DNA of 61,621 nt from Anaerolineales bacterium UBA1429 (GTDB lineage Bacteria; Chloroflexota; Anaerolineae; UBA1429): contig DCTX01000026.1 of assembly GCA_002329325.1 (NCBI GenBank), forward strand, positions 183,917 through 245,537, written 5' to 3'. The notes beneath the pieces are model-generated. The model saw nothing but the letters and a program-made list of their open reading frames with translations. It ran no database searches and was not told the DNA's origin. Positions 25,267 to 33,468 of the stretch are shown here, piece after piece. How positions within the stretch are numbered: the stretch's first letter is position 1; the number at the start of each line of letters is the position of its first letter. The position numbers were made by a program, and so were the translations under genes.

Positions 25267-26325
25267 ATGGATCACACCACGACTGTCGCCTGGCTGTTGG
25301 AGCACGGCGGGCCCGCCATCCGCTATCGCACGCTGACCGAGCTGTGTAGGGGCGCGTCTCAAGAGGACATCGCCCGGGCCGCCGAGGAGCTCTGCGCGAG
25401 CCCCCTGGTGCAGACCTGGCTGGCGCGCTTCCAGCGCGACGACCGCTTTGACAAGCTGCACGGCTCGGCCCCCACCACCTTTGAGAATGTCATCGGCAAG
25501 CTGGCTCAGCTTGGCTGCCGAGCCGGCATGCCCGCCCTGGATGCGGCCACGGCCTACTTTCGCCGTTGGTTGGCGGAGGAATGCCCGGAGGGCTGGAGCT
25601 GGCGCCCCTTCCAGCAGAAGCTGGTGGGCGGGTTGCTGGCCGCCGCCGGCTATGGCCAAGATCCTGTCGTGCGCCGCTACCTCAAGCGCCGGCTGGAGAA
25701 CCTGTACGCCTTTACCAGCCGCAAAGACTGGGACCTGTACGTGGATCGTAGCCAGTACAAGAGCATTCCCAAGGGGTTCAAAGATGCGCCCCTGGTGAAC
25801 CCGGCCCTACACCCCAATGGCGACCAGCTCTTTCCCCTGATCTACGATCTGCACGCCCTGGCCCGCTATCCGGATAGCCTTCGCGAAGCGGACACCCAGA
25901 CCAAGATCGACTCGGTGGTGGATTACGTTCTCGACCCGCGCTACCAGGCCCTGAGCGATGGCTATGGCCTGATGCAGGCCGAGCCCCGCCACTACTACGC
26001 CATCGGTTGGAGCGTGCACCTGGACGGCTATCCGCGCCCGGATGCCCTTCCCAAGCGGCCCTATCTGTTTGTGCAGCGGGTCGTCCTGATGGCGCACTTT
26101 TGCACCGCGCGTGCGCACCCCTGGTTCCAGGCGAGCCTGGCCCATCTGGAGGGTTTTCGCACCCCTCGGGGCACCTACCTGTTCCCCCGCGCCTACCTGC
26201 CCGAGCTGAGCGTGGGCTACTGGGTGGCGGGCGCCCATATGGGGCTGCAGGAGAACCGGCGCCCCCGGCTGGCGCTGGAGCTGGAATCCACCTTCTGGAT
26301 GGCGCAGATCAAGCGTGAGGCGTAG
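25267..26325 (+). CDS. Conserved hypothetical protein, possible alpha/alpha toroid
   Basis: 352 residues; GAGGAGGTTT before the ATG. The start TVAWLLEHGGPAIRYRTLTEL is found in a family of uncharacterised bacterial proteins. Repeated helical pairs (VIGKLAQLGCRAGMPALDAATAYFRRWL, LVGGLLAAAGYGQDPVVRRYLKRRL) and aromatic-rich motifs resemble terpene-cyclase or prenyltransferase-type helical barrels, but I see no DxDD or metal motif. No membrane segment or signal peptide. Probably transcribed with the methyltransferase upstream (86-base gap). Function unknown. Confidence 0.55.
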   Translation: MDHTTTVAWLLEHGGPAIRYRTLTELCRGASQEDIARAAEELCASPLVQTWLARFQRDDRFDKLHGSAPTTFENVIGKLAQLGCRAGMPALDAATAYFRRWLAEECPEGWSWRPFQQKLVGGLLAAAGYGQDPVVRRYLKRRLENLYAFTSRKDWDLYVDRSQYKSIPKGFKDAPLVNPALHPNGDQLFPLIYDLHALARYPDSLREADTQTKIDSVVDYVLDPRYQALSDGYGLMQAEPRHYYAIGWSVHLDGYPRPDALPKRPYLFVQRVVLMAHFCTARAHPWFQASLAHLEGFRTPRGTYLFPRAYLPELSVGYWVAGAHMGLQENRRPRLALELESTFWMAQIKREA

Positions 26326-26400
26326 TAATGAGGCCTGCCTGCGATGGGCTGGGAGACGGGGAGCGAGAACCCGACGTTCGCCTGCGCGGCGGCTGCGCCG

Positions 26401-27177
26401 CTACGGCTTGATGGCCCGCGTGGCGATAAAGAGCGGCATATAGGCGCTGAGCAGCAGCTCCTTCGTGTCCACCCAGGGGTCCTCAAAGAGGGCCGTCAGC
26501 AGGAAGCCTGCCTCGAGCTGGCCGCCGATCTGATCCTCCAGGGTGTGGCTGAACTCCAGAGGTGAGCCGTCGGCGGCCAACCGCGCCTTTTGCTCCTCCG
26601 AGAGGCTTTCCACATCCGAGTAGGGCAGCCGATGGCGCACGACCAGCTCGCCGCGCTCCATGGTCTCCCAGTCAAAGATGTAGAGCGCCGGGTTGTCGAA
26701 CCCGGCCAGCAGCGCGCCGCCGGACCGCAGCACCCGGTACGCCTCACGCCAGACCGGGCGCACGGCGGGCGCAAAGCAGTTGGAGACCGGGTGAAAGATC
26801 AGGTCAAAGCTGCCGTCGCCAAAGGCGGAGAGATCGGCCATGTCCCCCAAGACGGTGCGCAGCTCCAGCCCCTCGCGCTCGGCCACCAGGCGGTCCTGGG
26901 CGAGCTGGGCGGGCGAGTTGTCCAGCACGGTGACGCGGGCGCCCGCGGCGGCCAGCACCGGCCCCTGTTGCCCGCCACCCGAGGCCAGGCAGAGCACGTC
27001 GGCCCCGGCCAGAGGCGGGTACCAAGCCATGGGCACGGGCACGGTGGGGGTCAGCACCAGCTCGACCACGCCCCGGCGGGCGGCGGCGATCACCTCCGGC
27101 CCCACGGGCACCGTCCACCGGTTGCCCTGCTCCACCTGTCGGTCCCACGCCTGGCGATTGTGTGCGAGAATGTCCAC
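26401..27177 (-). CDS. Class I SAM-dependent methyltransferase
   Basis: 258 residues, GTG start with AAGGAGGA upstream. Motif I is VLCLASGGGQQGPVLAAAGARVTVLDNSPAQLAQ, motif II/III FDLIFHPVSNCF and then EAYRVLRSGGALLAGFDNP. The beginning (MDILAHNRQAWDRQVEQGNRWTVPV) is typical of a family of small-molecule methyltransferases common in Chloroflexota and Bacillota. Substrate not known. Its own promoter is at 27216-27245. Confidence 0.8.
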   Translation of the reverse strand: MDILAHNRQAWDRQVEQGNRWTVPVGPEVIAAARRGVVELVLTPTVPVPMAWYPPLAGADVLCLASGGGQQGPVLAAAGARVTVLDNSPAQLAQDRLVAEREGLELRTVLGDMADLSAFGDGSFDLIFHPVSNCFAPAVRPVWREAYRVLRSGGALLAGFDNPALYIFDWETMERGELVVRHRLPYSDVESLSEEQKARLAADGSPLEFSHTLEDQIGGQLEAGFLLTALFEDPWVDTKELLLSAYMPLFIATRAIKP

Positions 27178-27215
27178 CGCGATCCTCCTTTGGCGCCCCT
27201 TCGCTCCACGGCCCC

Positions 27216-27245
27216 AGCATACGCCGAATCACCCGAGGCGGCCAA
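27216..27245 (-). promoter_or_regulatory. Promoter of the methyltransferase gene
   Basis: Minus strand TTGGCC (27240-27245), 18-bp spacer, TATGCT (27216-27221). It lies back to back with the promoter at 27267-27296. Confidence 0.5.
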
Positions 27246-27266
27246 TGACCGGGGGGCTTGCGCACA

Positions 27267-27296
27267 TTGACAGTGGGTTATAGGGTGATGTAGTAT
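27267..27296 (+). promoter_or_regulatory. Promoter of the membrane protein at 27354
   Basis: TTGACA (27267-27272), 18-bp spacer, TAGTAT (27291-27296). Confidence 0.65.
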
Positions 27297-27353
27297 GGCC
27301 ATGAGCGGTAGAGTCGCGCCTGCGCCCGAAACCGGAGCACCGCCAGGAGTCCC

Positions 27354-28157
27354 ATGGGAGAGAAGCTGTTCGAGATCGCCGCCAAGATCACCAAGCCGGT
27401 CTCTCTGGCTGCCGCCATCGCCATCATCCTGTACGTGATCTACAAGGCCGTCCTCTCGCTGCCCGTCTTCTCCGCCCTGGGGGAGCGCGGCACCTTTGTC
27501 CTGCTGAACGCCATCACAGAGAAGGTCTTCTACCTGGCTCTGGCGGCCCTGGTGTTGGGGATCGCCTCGTTCTCGCTGCTGCGCTACCAGAAGGGGGCGG
27601 CCGCCCGAAAACAGCCGCGCCCGCAGCCGACGGTGCGCACCATCACCGGCAACGTATTCCTGAGCGATGGCAGGCCGATCCGGGGAGCGACGGTCTTTGT
27701 GGAGGGGGTTGATAGGCTGAAGGAGACCGATGCCAGCGGCTGGTTCTCCCTCGAGGTGGGCGAGCAAAAGGCCTGGGTCGTGCACGCCCTCTTCAAGGAC
27801 GAGCTGGCCGAGAGGGTCGTGCGCCGGGCCGACGTTCATCGCCCCGTCCGGCTGGACCTGCAATCCACCAAAGAGGTCCCCGGCGGCGCCCAGGCTCTGG
27901 AGCCCGGTGCGGCCGATCCGCCCAAGGAGATCGACGGGGCCATGCTGGATCCCGTCTCCCTCTTGAACCCTCTGCAGCAGGCCCTCGGCGCCGGGCCAGG
28001 TCGAGCGAGCGCCCCGCCGTCCGCCCCGGCCGGCGACGACGAGGCCGAGCGCCCCAAGATCGTGGTGAGCAAGGTGGAGTACCTCGTCACCTTCTCCGGC
28101 AGGAGCTACCAGGGGTCGCTCAAGCTGCTGAACGCCATGGGCGAGGGAAGCTCCTAG
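27354..28157 (+). CDS. Two-helix membrane protein with carboxypeptidase-regulatory-like domain
   Basis: 267 residues. Two membrane segments (about 16-38 and 50-76) are followed by a beta domain: TITGNVFLSDGRPIRGATVFVEGVDRLKETDASGWFSLEV, the usual signature of CarboxypepD_reg/transthyretin-like folds (G-x-V-x-x-x-D-G-x-P-(I/L)-x-G-A-x-V). A low-complexity Pro/Ala/Asp linker comes next, then a short strand-rich end (KIVVSKVEYLVTFSGRSYQG). Probably a membrane-bound protein-interaction module; no catalytic residues are visible. AGGAG precedes the ATG. Confidence 0.65.
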   Translation: MGEKLFEIAAKITKPVSLAAAIAIILYVIYKAVLSLPVFSALGERGTFVLLNAITEKVFYLALAALVLGIASFSLLRYQKGAAARKQPRPQPTVRTITGNVFLSDGRPIRGATVFVEGVDRLKETDASGWFSLEVGEQKAWVVHALFKDELAERVVRRADVHRPVRLDLQSTKEVPGGAQALEPGAADPPKEIDGAMLDPVSLLNPLQQALGAGPGRASAPPSAPAGDDEAERPKIVVSKVEYLVTFSGRSYQGSLKLLNAMGEGSS

Positions 28158-28204
28158 CCCAGCGGCGAACCTCGCCGCCCGCGGCCGCCATGCGGGCCGG
28201 CCTC

Positions 28205-28576
28205 CTAGCCCACCAGCAACAGGTACAGGGTTACGGTCCCGCCCAGCGCTGTCAGCATCGGGGCGATCTGGTGCAGCCGCAGGATCGGCGTTCGTACAGG
28301 CCTATCCAGGCTCAAGGCGCCACCCGAGGCGATGGCCGCCACGAAACACACCGCCCAGGCGATGGCTGCGACCCAGATGGCCGCGCCGAGCGGCATGATC
28401 CGATGCTGCTGCACGAGCAGGGCAACCAGCCAGGCCGCCCCCGCCAGCGAGATGATCTTGTGGATCGTCAGCAGGGCGCTCGGCAGCGGTCTGCCCTTGC
28501 GGCTCAGCCAGAGCCCGGAAAGCAAGCTGGCCGCCAGCAGCACGAGCGCCGTCACGGCCTTGGTCATGATATCCAT
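28205..28576 (-). CDS. Small four-helix membrane protein
   Basis: 123 residues from the ATG at 28576 (GAGGAG upstream; the longer frame has no site). Four hydrophobic stretches (about 6-22, 34-52, 58-80, 100-121) with HKIISLAGAAWL and RLHQIAPMLTAL carry conserved-looking His residues, as in small haem-binding or DUF-type membrane proteins. No function can be assigned. Between this gene and the upstream convergent gene (28158-28204) is a GCGGCGA-ACC-TCGCCGC hairpin at 28162-28178. Confidence 0.6.
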   Translation of the reverse strand: MDIMTKAVTALVLLAASLLSGLWLSRKGRPLPSALLTIHKIISLAGAAWLVALLVQQHRIMPLGAAIWVAAIAWAVCFVAAIASGGALSLDRPVRTPILRLHQIAPMLTALGGTVTLYLLLVG

Positions 28577-28646
28577 GCAATTCTCCTCGCGTGTCCGCGG
28601 GCGGACGAGGGCCTTGGCCCCCATCCGCCCGCCCTTCTACCGGCCT

Positions 28647-31046
28647 CTAGCGCCGCGCCAGCCCAGCGATCCAGCCGGCCAGGCCCAGCAGCCCGATGGC
28701 GCCCAAGAACCCGAACAGATAGGGCTTCTCGGGCCAGTTCTGGCCATAGTGCGGCGCGCTCGCGGGCTTGTAGTTGAGGCCCGGATCATCCGGCGAGGGG
28801 ATCGCCGATGACTGCCCGGCGCCCACCTCCTGCTTGCCCGCGCTGGCCACGGTGTAGGTCCCCTGCTGGTCAAAGCGCCCGTACTCGATGGCGAACTCCT
28901 GTGGCTTGGCCTCCGCCCGATAGGCGGGGTTGGCAGCCAGGAACTGCTCCGTCTTGTAGGCCGAGACCTCGTAACGCACCTGGGTCCCCTCGGGCACATA
29001 GATCCATTCCTCGTCGTCCTTGAGATCGCCCGAGGCGATGGCGCCCGGGATCTGCATCTCGTACTCGCCGGTGTCATAGTTGCGGCCTACGTGGCGGCCC
29101 TGATCATCGTAAGCGTGCAGGTCGATGTCGGGCAGCGGCCCATCGTAGTTGGCCGTGACCGTGGGCGGCGCAGCGGGCGCGGGCACCGCGGCAGGCGCCA
29201 CCGCCGCGCCCACGATGCCCGTCGGCGTATAGACGTTGACGCTCACCACCGCCGAGTAGCCGTTGGCCGTATCTTCCGTATGCACCCTGAACTCGAGTTT
29301 CCGGCTGGGGCTCTGGTAGACGGTGCGACCGCTGGCCACCTGCAGGGCGGCACGCTCGTACTCGCGCCCCGCCACGCCATTGGCATAGTGGGCCCCCGTC
29401 TGGGGCGGCAGGGTGTTGATGGTATGGTGGTCGTGGGCGCCATCCCAGGTGACATGGTAGAGAACCACGCCGTTCTCGGGGGCGCCGTACCACCCGCCAC
29501 TCTGGCGGGCCTCCAGGAGATAGAACCACTCGGGGTTGGCGGAGTTGGGATCGTCCACCTGGAGCACCGTTGCGCTGCTTCCGCTCTCCAGCGGCGTGAG
29601 GGTGTATTGCTTGCCCAGCTCGACGGCCTGGTACGAGAGCCAGCCGGCGGCCTCTTTGGAGAACCCGCTCATGTGAACCGGGTTCGAGGCACGCGGATCG
29701 CCCCACCAGTTACCCTTCCCCATCAGCCCCCAGTTGTTGATATCGCCATATTGGCCCCAGGCCTGCTGATAATTGTAGCGGTCGCTAATGCGGGTCCACT
29801 TGTTGAACAGCAGGTGGCGCGCATACAGGGTGTGCCCCACCTCGTGAGACCAGAGGCCCAGCCCATCCTCCTCCGCCACCACCACCAGGCTGCCGGTGTA
29901 CACGGTGGATCTGTTCTCTGCGGGGCCCACCTCGATCTCGTGCCAGCGGCCGTTCTGCGGCATGGCGCACAGGGTGGAGAGATGGGCGGGCGAATTCGGC
30001 CCCCCGCTGGCCTGCTTGGAGGGCCCGGCATACACGACGATCACCCTCGCCAGGTTGATCTCTTCACGCGGGGCGCCATGCTCGAACGCCTTTTTCACGG
30101 CAGCGATGGCATAGTCACTCTCTTTGTTCGCATAGTCAGCCATACTGCCGCCGATGTTGAACCAGTCTCCGGCGCCGCTGCTGGCGTTGCCATCGGCATC
30201 CATGAAGGTATACGAGAGGGCCACGCGCCCGTAGGCGTTCTGCCCATAGTAGGAGTTGTTGTCCTGCGCCATCTGCTCAAAGTGGCTCAGCGGCATGCTC
30301 CCGGCCACGTCATCGGTGCCCGCCAGGATCACCAGGGTATCGCCCATGTCGCACAGGCCCTGATTCTGGGCGGCCAGGTACAGAGCCGCGGCGATCTGAT
30401 CCTCCGCGCCAGAGCCGGTGTCATCCCGGGCGACGAAGGTGTGCGAGCCGCAGCTCCAGATGATGACCCCCGCGGCGGCGGTGGGGCAGGATTCCTCCAC
30501 GGCATCCTCGGCCCCCAGCGCTTCGGCGAACTTGCGGACCATCTCCTGGATCATCTCCACCAAGTAACCCAGCAACCCGCCGGGATTGCAGATCTCGTCG
30601 TCCACCCGCATGACGATGCCGGGGCGCCCCTGATAGCTGGAGGCGGGCAGGCCGTTCTCGATCATCTTGTCGATGTAGAACTGCCCCCCCTCCTCGCCCA
30701 GGGTCAGGATGCGGGCATACTGGATGGAATCTTCGTCATAGGAGCCCCCGTTGTTGGCGCTGACTTTGGTGCGGTGCAGGAAGCGCAGCGCGCTGGAGGG
30801 CGGCCAGAGAACGTACATGGTCTCGTCATCGGGTTCCAGGTAGATGAGGCGGTGCCTTTGGATCGTGTCGGGCCAGCCCAGTATCTGGATCGCCTCCTGC
30901 ATCGTGCGTTCCTCGAGGGTCCCGCGGGCGGGCGCCGCGTCCTCAGGATCCTCCGCCAGAGCGCGTTGCGTCGGCAGCGCCGCCACGACGAGCAGACTGA
31001 GGACCAGGGCCAGGGCAGAGAGTAGGAAGATGCGTCTGGTGCTCAT
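28647..31046 (-). CDS. Secreted, C-terminally membrane-anchored zinc metalloprotease (M6-like)
   Basis: 799 residues. Signal peptide 1-31 (ending QRALAEDP). The zinc site is SHEVGHTLYARH: H401, E402, H405 and H411, the HExxHxxxxxH arrangement of metzincin-like enzymes, and NNWGLMGKGNWWGD and VHMSGFSKEAAGWL follow, which resemble the G-x-x-(D/S)-x-M and SAFHKxxxGW blocks of M6 (immune inhibitor A-type) proteases. A YLLEARQSGGWYGAPENGVVLYHV segment, also M6-like, is downstream. The C-terminal part has a beta domain and one membrane helix (about 776-796) with a basic end, so the enzyme stays on the cell surface. The frame extends upstream without support; the ATG at 31046 overlaps the stop of the preceding gene (TAATG), giving translational coupling. 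Confidence 0.82.
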   Translation of the reverse strand: MSTRRIFLLSALALVLSLLVVAALPTQRALAEDPEDAAPARGTLEERTMQEAIQILGWPDTIQRHRLIYLEPDDETMYVLWPPSSALRFLHRTKVSANNGGSYDEDSIQYARILTLGEEGGQFYIDKMIENGLPASSYQGRPGIVMRVDDEICNPGGLLGYLVEMIQEMVRKFAEALGAEDAVEESCPTAAAGVIIWSCGSHTFVARDDTGSGAEDQIAAALYLAAQNQGLCDMGDTLVILAGTDDVAGSMPLSHFEQMAQDNNSYYGQNAYGRVALSYTFMDADGNASSGAGDWFNIGGSMADYANKESDYAIAAVKKAFEHGAPREEINLARVIVVYAGPSKQASGGPNSPAHLSTLCAMPQNGRWHEIEVGPAENRSTVYTGSLVVVAEEDGLGLWSHEVGHTLYARHLLFNKWTRISDRYNYQQAWGQYGDINNWGLMGKGNWWGDPRASNPVHMSGFSKEAAGWLSYQAVELGKQYTLTPLESGSSATVLQVDDPNSANPEWFYLLEARQSGGWYGAPENGVVLYHVTWDGAHDHHTINTLPPQTGAHYANGVAGREYERAALQVASGRTVYQSPSRKLEFRVHTEDTANGYSAVVSVNVYTPTGIVGAAVAPAAVPAPAAPPTVTANYDGPLPDIDLHAYDDQGRHVGRNYDTGEYEMQIPGAIASGDLKDDEEWIYVPEGTQVRYEVSAYKTEQFLAANPAYRAEAKPQEFAIEYGRFDQQGTYTVASAGKQEVGAGQSSAIPSPDDPGLNYKPASAPHYGQNWPEKPYLFGFLGAIGLLGLAGWIAGLARR

Positions 31047-31546
31047 TACGCTTGCGCTCCTTGCGGCACACGGGGGGTCAGGCGGCGGATCCACAGAACC
31101 AGGGTGGCAGCGGCCAGCACCCCCAGGGGGATCATCAGCCAGGACCTGAGGGGAGACACGGCATCGTACACCAGGTAGCCGATGCCGACCCACACCAGAT
31201 CCCACAGCAGGATGCGCAAGGTCAGGCCCAGGCAGCCCACCTTCCTGCGGGGGCGCCCTGAGCGTCGGGACCTGCGCCCGGAGGCAGGCGCCACCGGGAT
31301 GGCGGGCTGGGGCGCCCTCCCCTCGCGCCCCGGCGGAACGGCCGCCACCCAGGCCTCGTTGTGGTACACGAACCACTGGCCCGTGCCCTCCTGGAGCATC
31401 CAGGTGCGGCCGTACTCGTCGGTGACGCGGAGATCGTTCAGCCGTGCGGCATAGTCGGCCTGGCCGATCTGCCCGGCGCGGCGCAGGCGCTCCAGTTCGG
31501 CGTAGCCCTGCTCGGCCTGCTCGTACGTGAGCCCACCATGGTCCAT
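31046..31546 (-). CDS. Small membrane protein with SHOCT-like N-terminus
   Basis: 166 residues, ATG at 31546 with AAGGGGGAA upstream. Residues 5-40 (LTYEQAEQGYAELERLRRAGQIGQADYAARLNDLRV) look like the short SHOCT-type helix pair, followed by a W-x-x-x-x-G-x-W-F-V-Y-x-x-x-x-W motif common in Chloroflexota proteins and a P-rich basic linker. Two membrane helices are at about 112-130 and 136-154. It directly precedes and overlaps the metalloprotease gene, so it may anchor, fold or regulate that protease. The promoter is at 31581-31609. Confidence 0.65.
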   Translation of the reverse strand: MDHGGLTYEQAEQGYAELERLRRAGQIGQADYAARLNDLRVTDEYGRTWMLQEGTGQWFVYHNEAWVAAVPPGREGRAPQPAIPVAPASGRRSRRSGRPRRKVGCLGLTLRILLWDLVWVGIGYLVYDAVSPLRSWLMIPLGVLAAATLVLWIRRLTPRVPQGAQA

Positions 31547-31580
31547 GCTTCCCCCTTGGAAAACGCGCATTGATTGGGCG

Positions 31581-31609
31581 ATTATCAACAACGGATAGCG
31601 CCGTGTCAA
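31581..31609 (-). promoter_or_regulatory. Promoter of the SHOCT-like/metalloprotease operon
   Basis: Minus strand TTGACA (31604-31609), 17-bp spacer, GATAAT (31581-31586). The leader is short, about 30 nt. Confidence 0.75.
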
Positions 31610-31800
31610 GGCAGTCTGAGCGCCGGCAGATCGTACGCGCGCGGGAGTCCGGTATCTCGGCCAGAAGGGCGTCTCCTGACGTTGCCCCTGGGCGGTGACC
31701 TGGCCGAGGCGTAGCGCTCGCCCCGCGGGCTGGCGCGTGCCACGGGGCCGCGGACGTGGTAGAATCAGCGTGGCAACGAACACCCTGAGAGGAGGTCTCC

Positions 31801-32145
31801 ATGCTCCAAGTGCTCCAGATCATCGCGGCCGTGGGCACCATCGCCGTCGGCGTCGTGGCTCTCATCTGGCCCAACTCGACGACCAGCTTCATCGGCCTCG
31901 AGCCCACGGGGCCGCGCGGCATCACCGAGCTGCGGGCCGTCATGGGGGCCTTTTTCATCGCTCTTGGCGCCGCGCCTCTGCTGCTGCGCGTCCCCGAGAC
32001 GTTCCGAATGCTGGGCATCGCCTACCTGGCAGTGGCCGTGGTGCGCACCATCTCCATGTTTGCCGATAGATCCATCGTATCCTCGAACCTGATCAGCATC
32101 GCCTTTGAGGTGGTCTTTGGCGTCATCCTGGTGCTCAAGCGCTAG
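31801..32145 (+). CDS. DUF4345-like four-helix membrane protein
   Basis: 114 residues with four membrane helices. RGITELRAVMGAFFIALGAAPLLL, YLAVAVVRTISMFADRS and ISIAFEVVFGVILVLKR are the typical blocks of DUF4345 proteins (conserved E-x-R-A-x-x-G and R...E). Function unknown. GAGGAGG precedes the ATG and a TAGAAT box is at 31760-31765. 28 bases separate it from the following PLP-enzyme gene. Confidence 0.7.
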   Translation: MLQVLQIIAAVGTIAVGVVALIWPNSTTSFIGLEPTGPRGITELRAVMGAFFIALGAAPLLLRVPETFRMLGIAYLAVAVVRTISMFADRSIVSSNLISIAFEVVFGVILVLKR

Positions 32146-32173
32146 GCAGCGGGCGGCTCGCGAGGGGGGCGGC

Positions 32174-33298
32174 ATGGAGATCTATGACGCGCTGGGCGTA
32201 CGGCCCATCATCAATGCATCCGGGACGCGGACCCGCGTGGGCGGCTCGCTCATGCCGCCCGAGGTGGTGGCAGCCATGGCCTCGGCGGCCCGCCAGTACG
32301 TGGATATGGAGGAGCTGCACATCGCGGCGGGCCGGCGCATAGCTGAGCTGATCGGCGTAGAGGCGGCCCACGTGTGCGGCAGCGCCACCGCGGGCATCGC
32401 CCTGATGGCCGCCGCCTGCATGACCGGCTGCGACCCCGCCCGCATCGCCCAACTGCCCGAGACCGACGGCCTGCCCCACCGTTTTGCCGTGCAGCGAGGC
32501 CACCGCAACGAGTTCGATCGAGCGCTGCTGCTCACCGGAGCGCGTTATGTCGAGATCGGCGCCGATGCCGACGAGCTGGTCGCCGCCCTGGACGAGACCG
32601 TCGCCGGGGTCTACTACACCTTTGCCTGGTTCTGCCCCCCGGATGCCCTGTCGCTGCCCCAGGTGGCCGAGATCGCCCACGCTGCCGGCCGGCCCGTGAT
32701 CGTGGATGTGGCCGCTGAGGTGCCGCCCCTGAGCAACCTGACCCGCTACGCCGCCGAGGGCGCGGACCTGTATGTCTTTTCGGGCGGCAAGGCCCTCTGC
32801 GGCCCTCAGGCCACCGGGCTGATCCTGGGTCGGGCCGACCTTGTGGAGGCCTGCCGGCTGAACGATTGCCCCAACATGGCCATCGGCCGCGCCGCCAAGA
32901 CGGACAAGGAATCCATCTGCGGGCTGGTCAAGGCCGTGGAGCTGTATGTCGCCCGAGATCACGATGCCGAGATGGCCGAGTGGGAGGGCCGGGTGCAGCA
33001 GATGCTGACGATGTTGGGCGGGCTGGAGGGCGTGCGCGCCTGGCGCCAGATGCCGGCGGGCAGCGGCCAGTTGGTCCCCCACGTGGCGGTGCGCTGGGAC
33101 GAGGCCGCGCTGGGCCTCACCCACGCCGTCGCCGCCGACCACCTGCTGGCGGGCGAGCCGCGCATCGCCGTCCAGTTGATCAGCGCCGAGCACTATGGCG
33201 GCGCCCTGCAGCCCGAACTGCGCCTACACCCCCACACGCTGGCGCCGGGTCAGGCCGAGACGGTGGCCGAGGCGGTTCGCCGCCTCTTGCAGCGCTGA
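32174..33298 (+). CDS. SelA/DgaE-like PLP-dependent enzyme
   Basis: 374 residues; start at the ATG with GAGGGGGG upstream. The order of motifs is that of the SelA-like group: DALGVRPIINASGTRTRVGGSLMPPEV, VCGSATAGIALMAAACM, HRNEFDRALLLTGARYVEIG, VIVDVAAEVPP, and the PLP lysine in YVFSGGKALCGPQATGLILGR. SelA itself needs tRNA-Sec and its N-terminal domain, absent here, and D-glucosaminate-6-phosphate ammonia-lyase (DgaE) and related sugar-acid enzymes share this shorter layout. So an amino-sugar-acid or amino-acid beta-elimination or racemisation is more likely than selenocysteine synthesis. No kdg/dga genes are adjacent. Confidence 0.78.
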   Translation: MEIYDALGVRPIINASGTRTRVGGSLMPPEVVAAMASAARQYVDMEELHIAAGRRIAELIGVEAAHVCGSATAGIALMAAACMTGCDPARIAQLPETDGLPHRFAVQRGHRNEFDRALLLTGARYVEIGADADELVAALDETVAGVYYTFAWFCPPDALSLPQVAEIAHAAGRPVIVDVAAEVPPLSNLTRYAAEGADLYVFSGGKALCGPQATGLILGRADLVEACRLNDCPNMAIGRAAKTDKESICGLVKAVELYVARDHDAEMAEWEGRVQQMLTMLGGLEGVRAWRQMPAGSGQLVPHVAVRWDEAALGLTHAVAADHLLAGEPRIAVQLISAEHYGGALQPELRLHPHTLAPGQAETVAEAVRRLLQR

Positions 33299-33468
33299 TC
33301 GCCCCGCCCGGCGGCTGCGGGAGAGCGGCCCGTCTCGCCGGCGCCCGCCCCATCTCTTCGGGCATGAACCCAGCAGCGCCTTCTGCCTTTGGCCGCTCAC
33401 TCTGCTCCTCGGCCCTCTTGGCGTATAATGGCGGTAATGTCCCGCACGTTTGCCGACTGGAAAACAAC

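Noticed and set aside
29660..29700. tRNA T-loop-like sequence GGTTCGAGGC
   Set aside because: It lies inside the metalloprotease gene and no acceptor or anticodon stem can be formed around it.
31047..32018. Upstream extension of the metalloprotease frame
   Set aside because: The signal peptide begins at 31046 and the extension overlaps the SHOCT-like gene and its promoter.
32174..33298. Selenocysteine synthase (SelA)
   Set aside because: The N-terminal tRNA-binding part of SelA is missing and no selB or selC is seen; a DgaE-like enzyme is more likely.
32866..33468. Upstream extension of the glnE frame
   Set aside because: It overlaps the PLP-enzyme gene in another frame and has no GlnE similarity; a -10 box lies at 33423.
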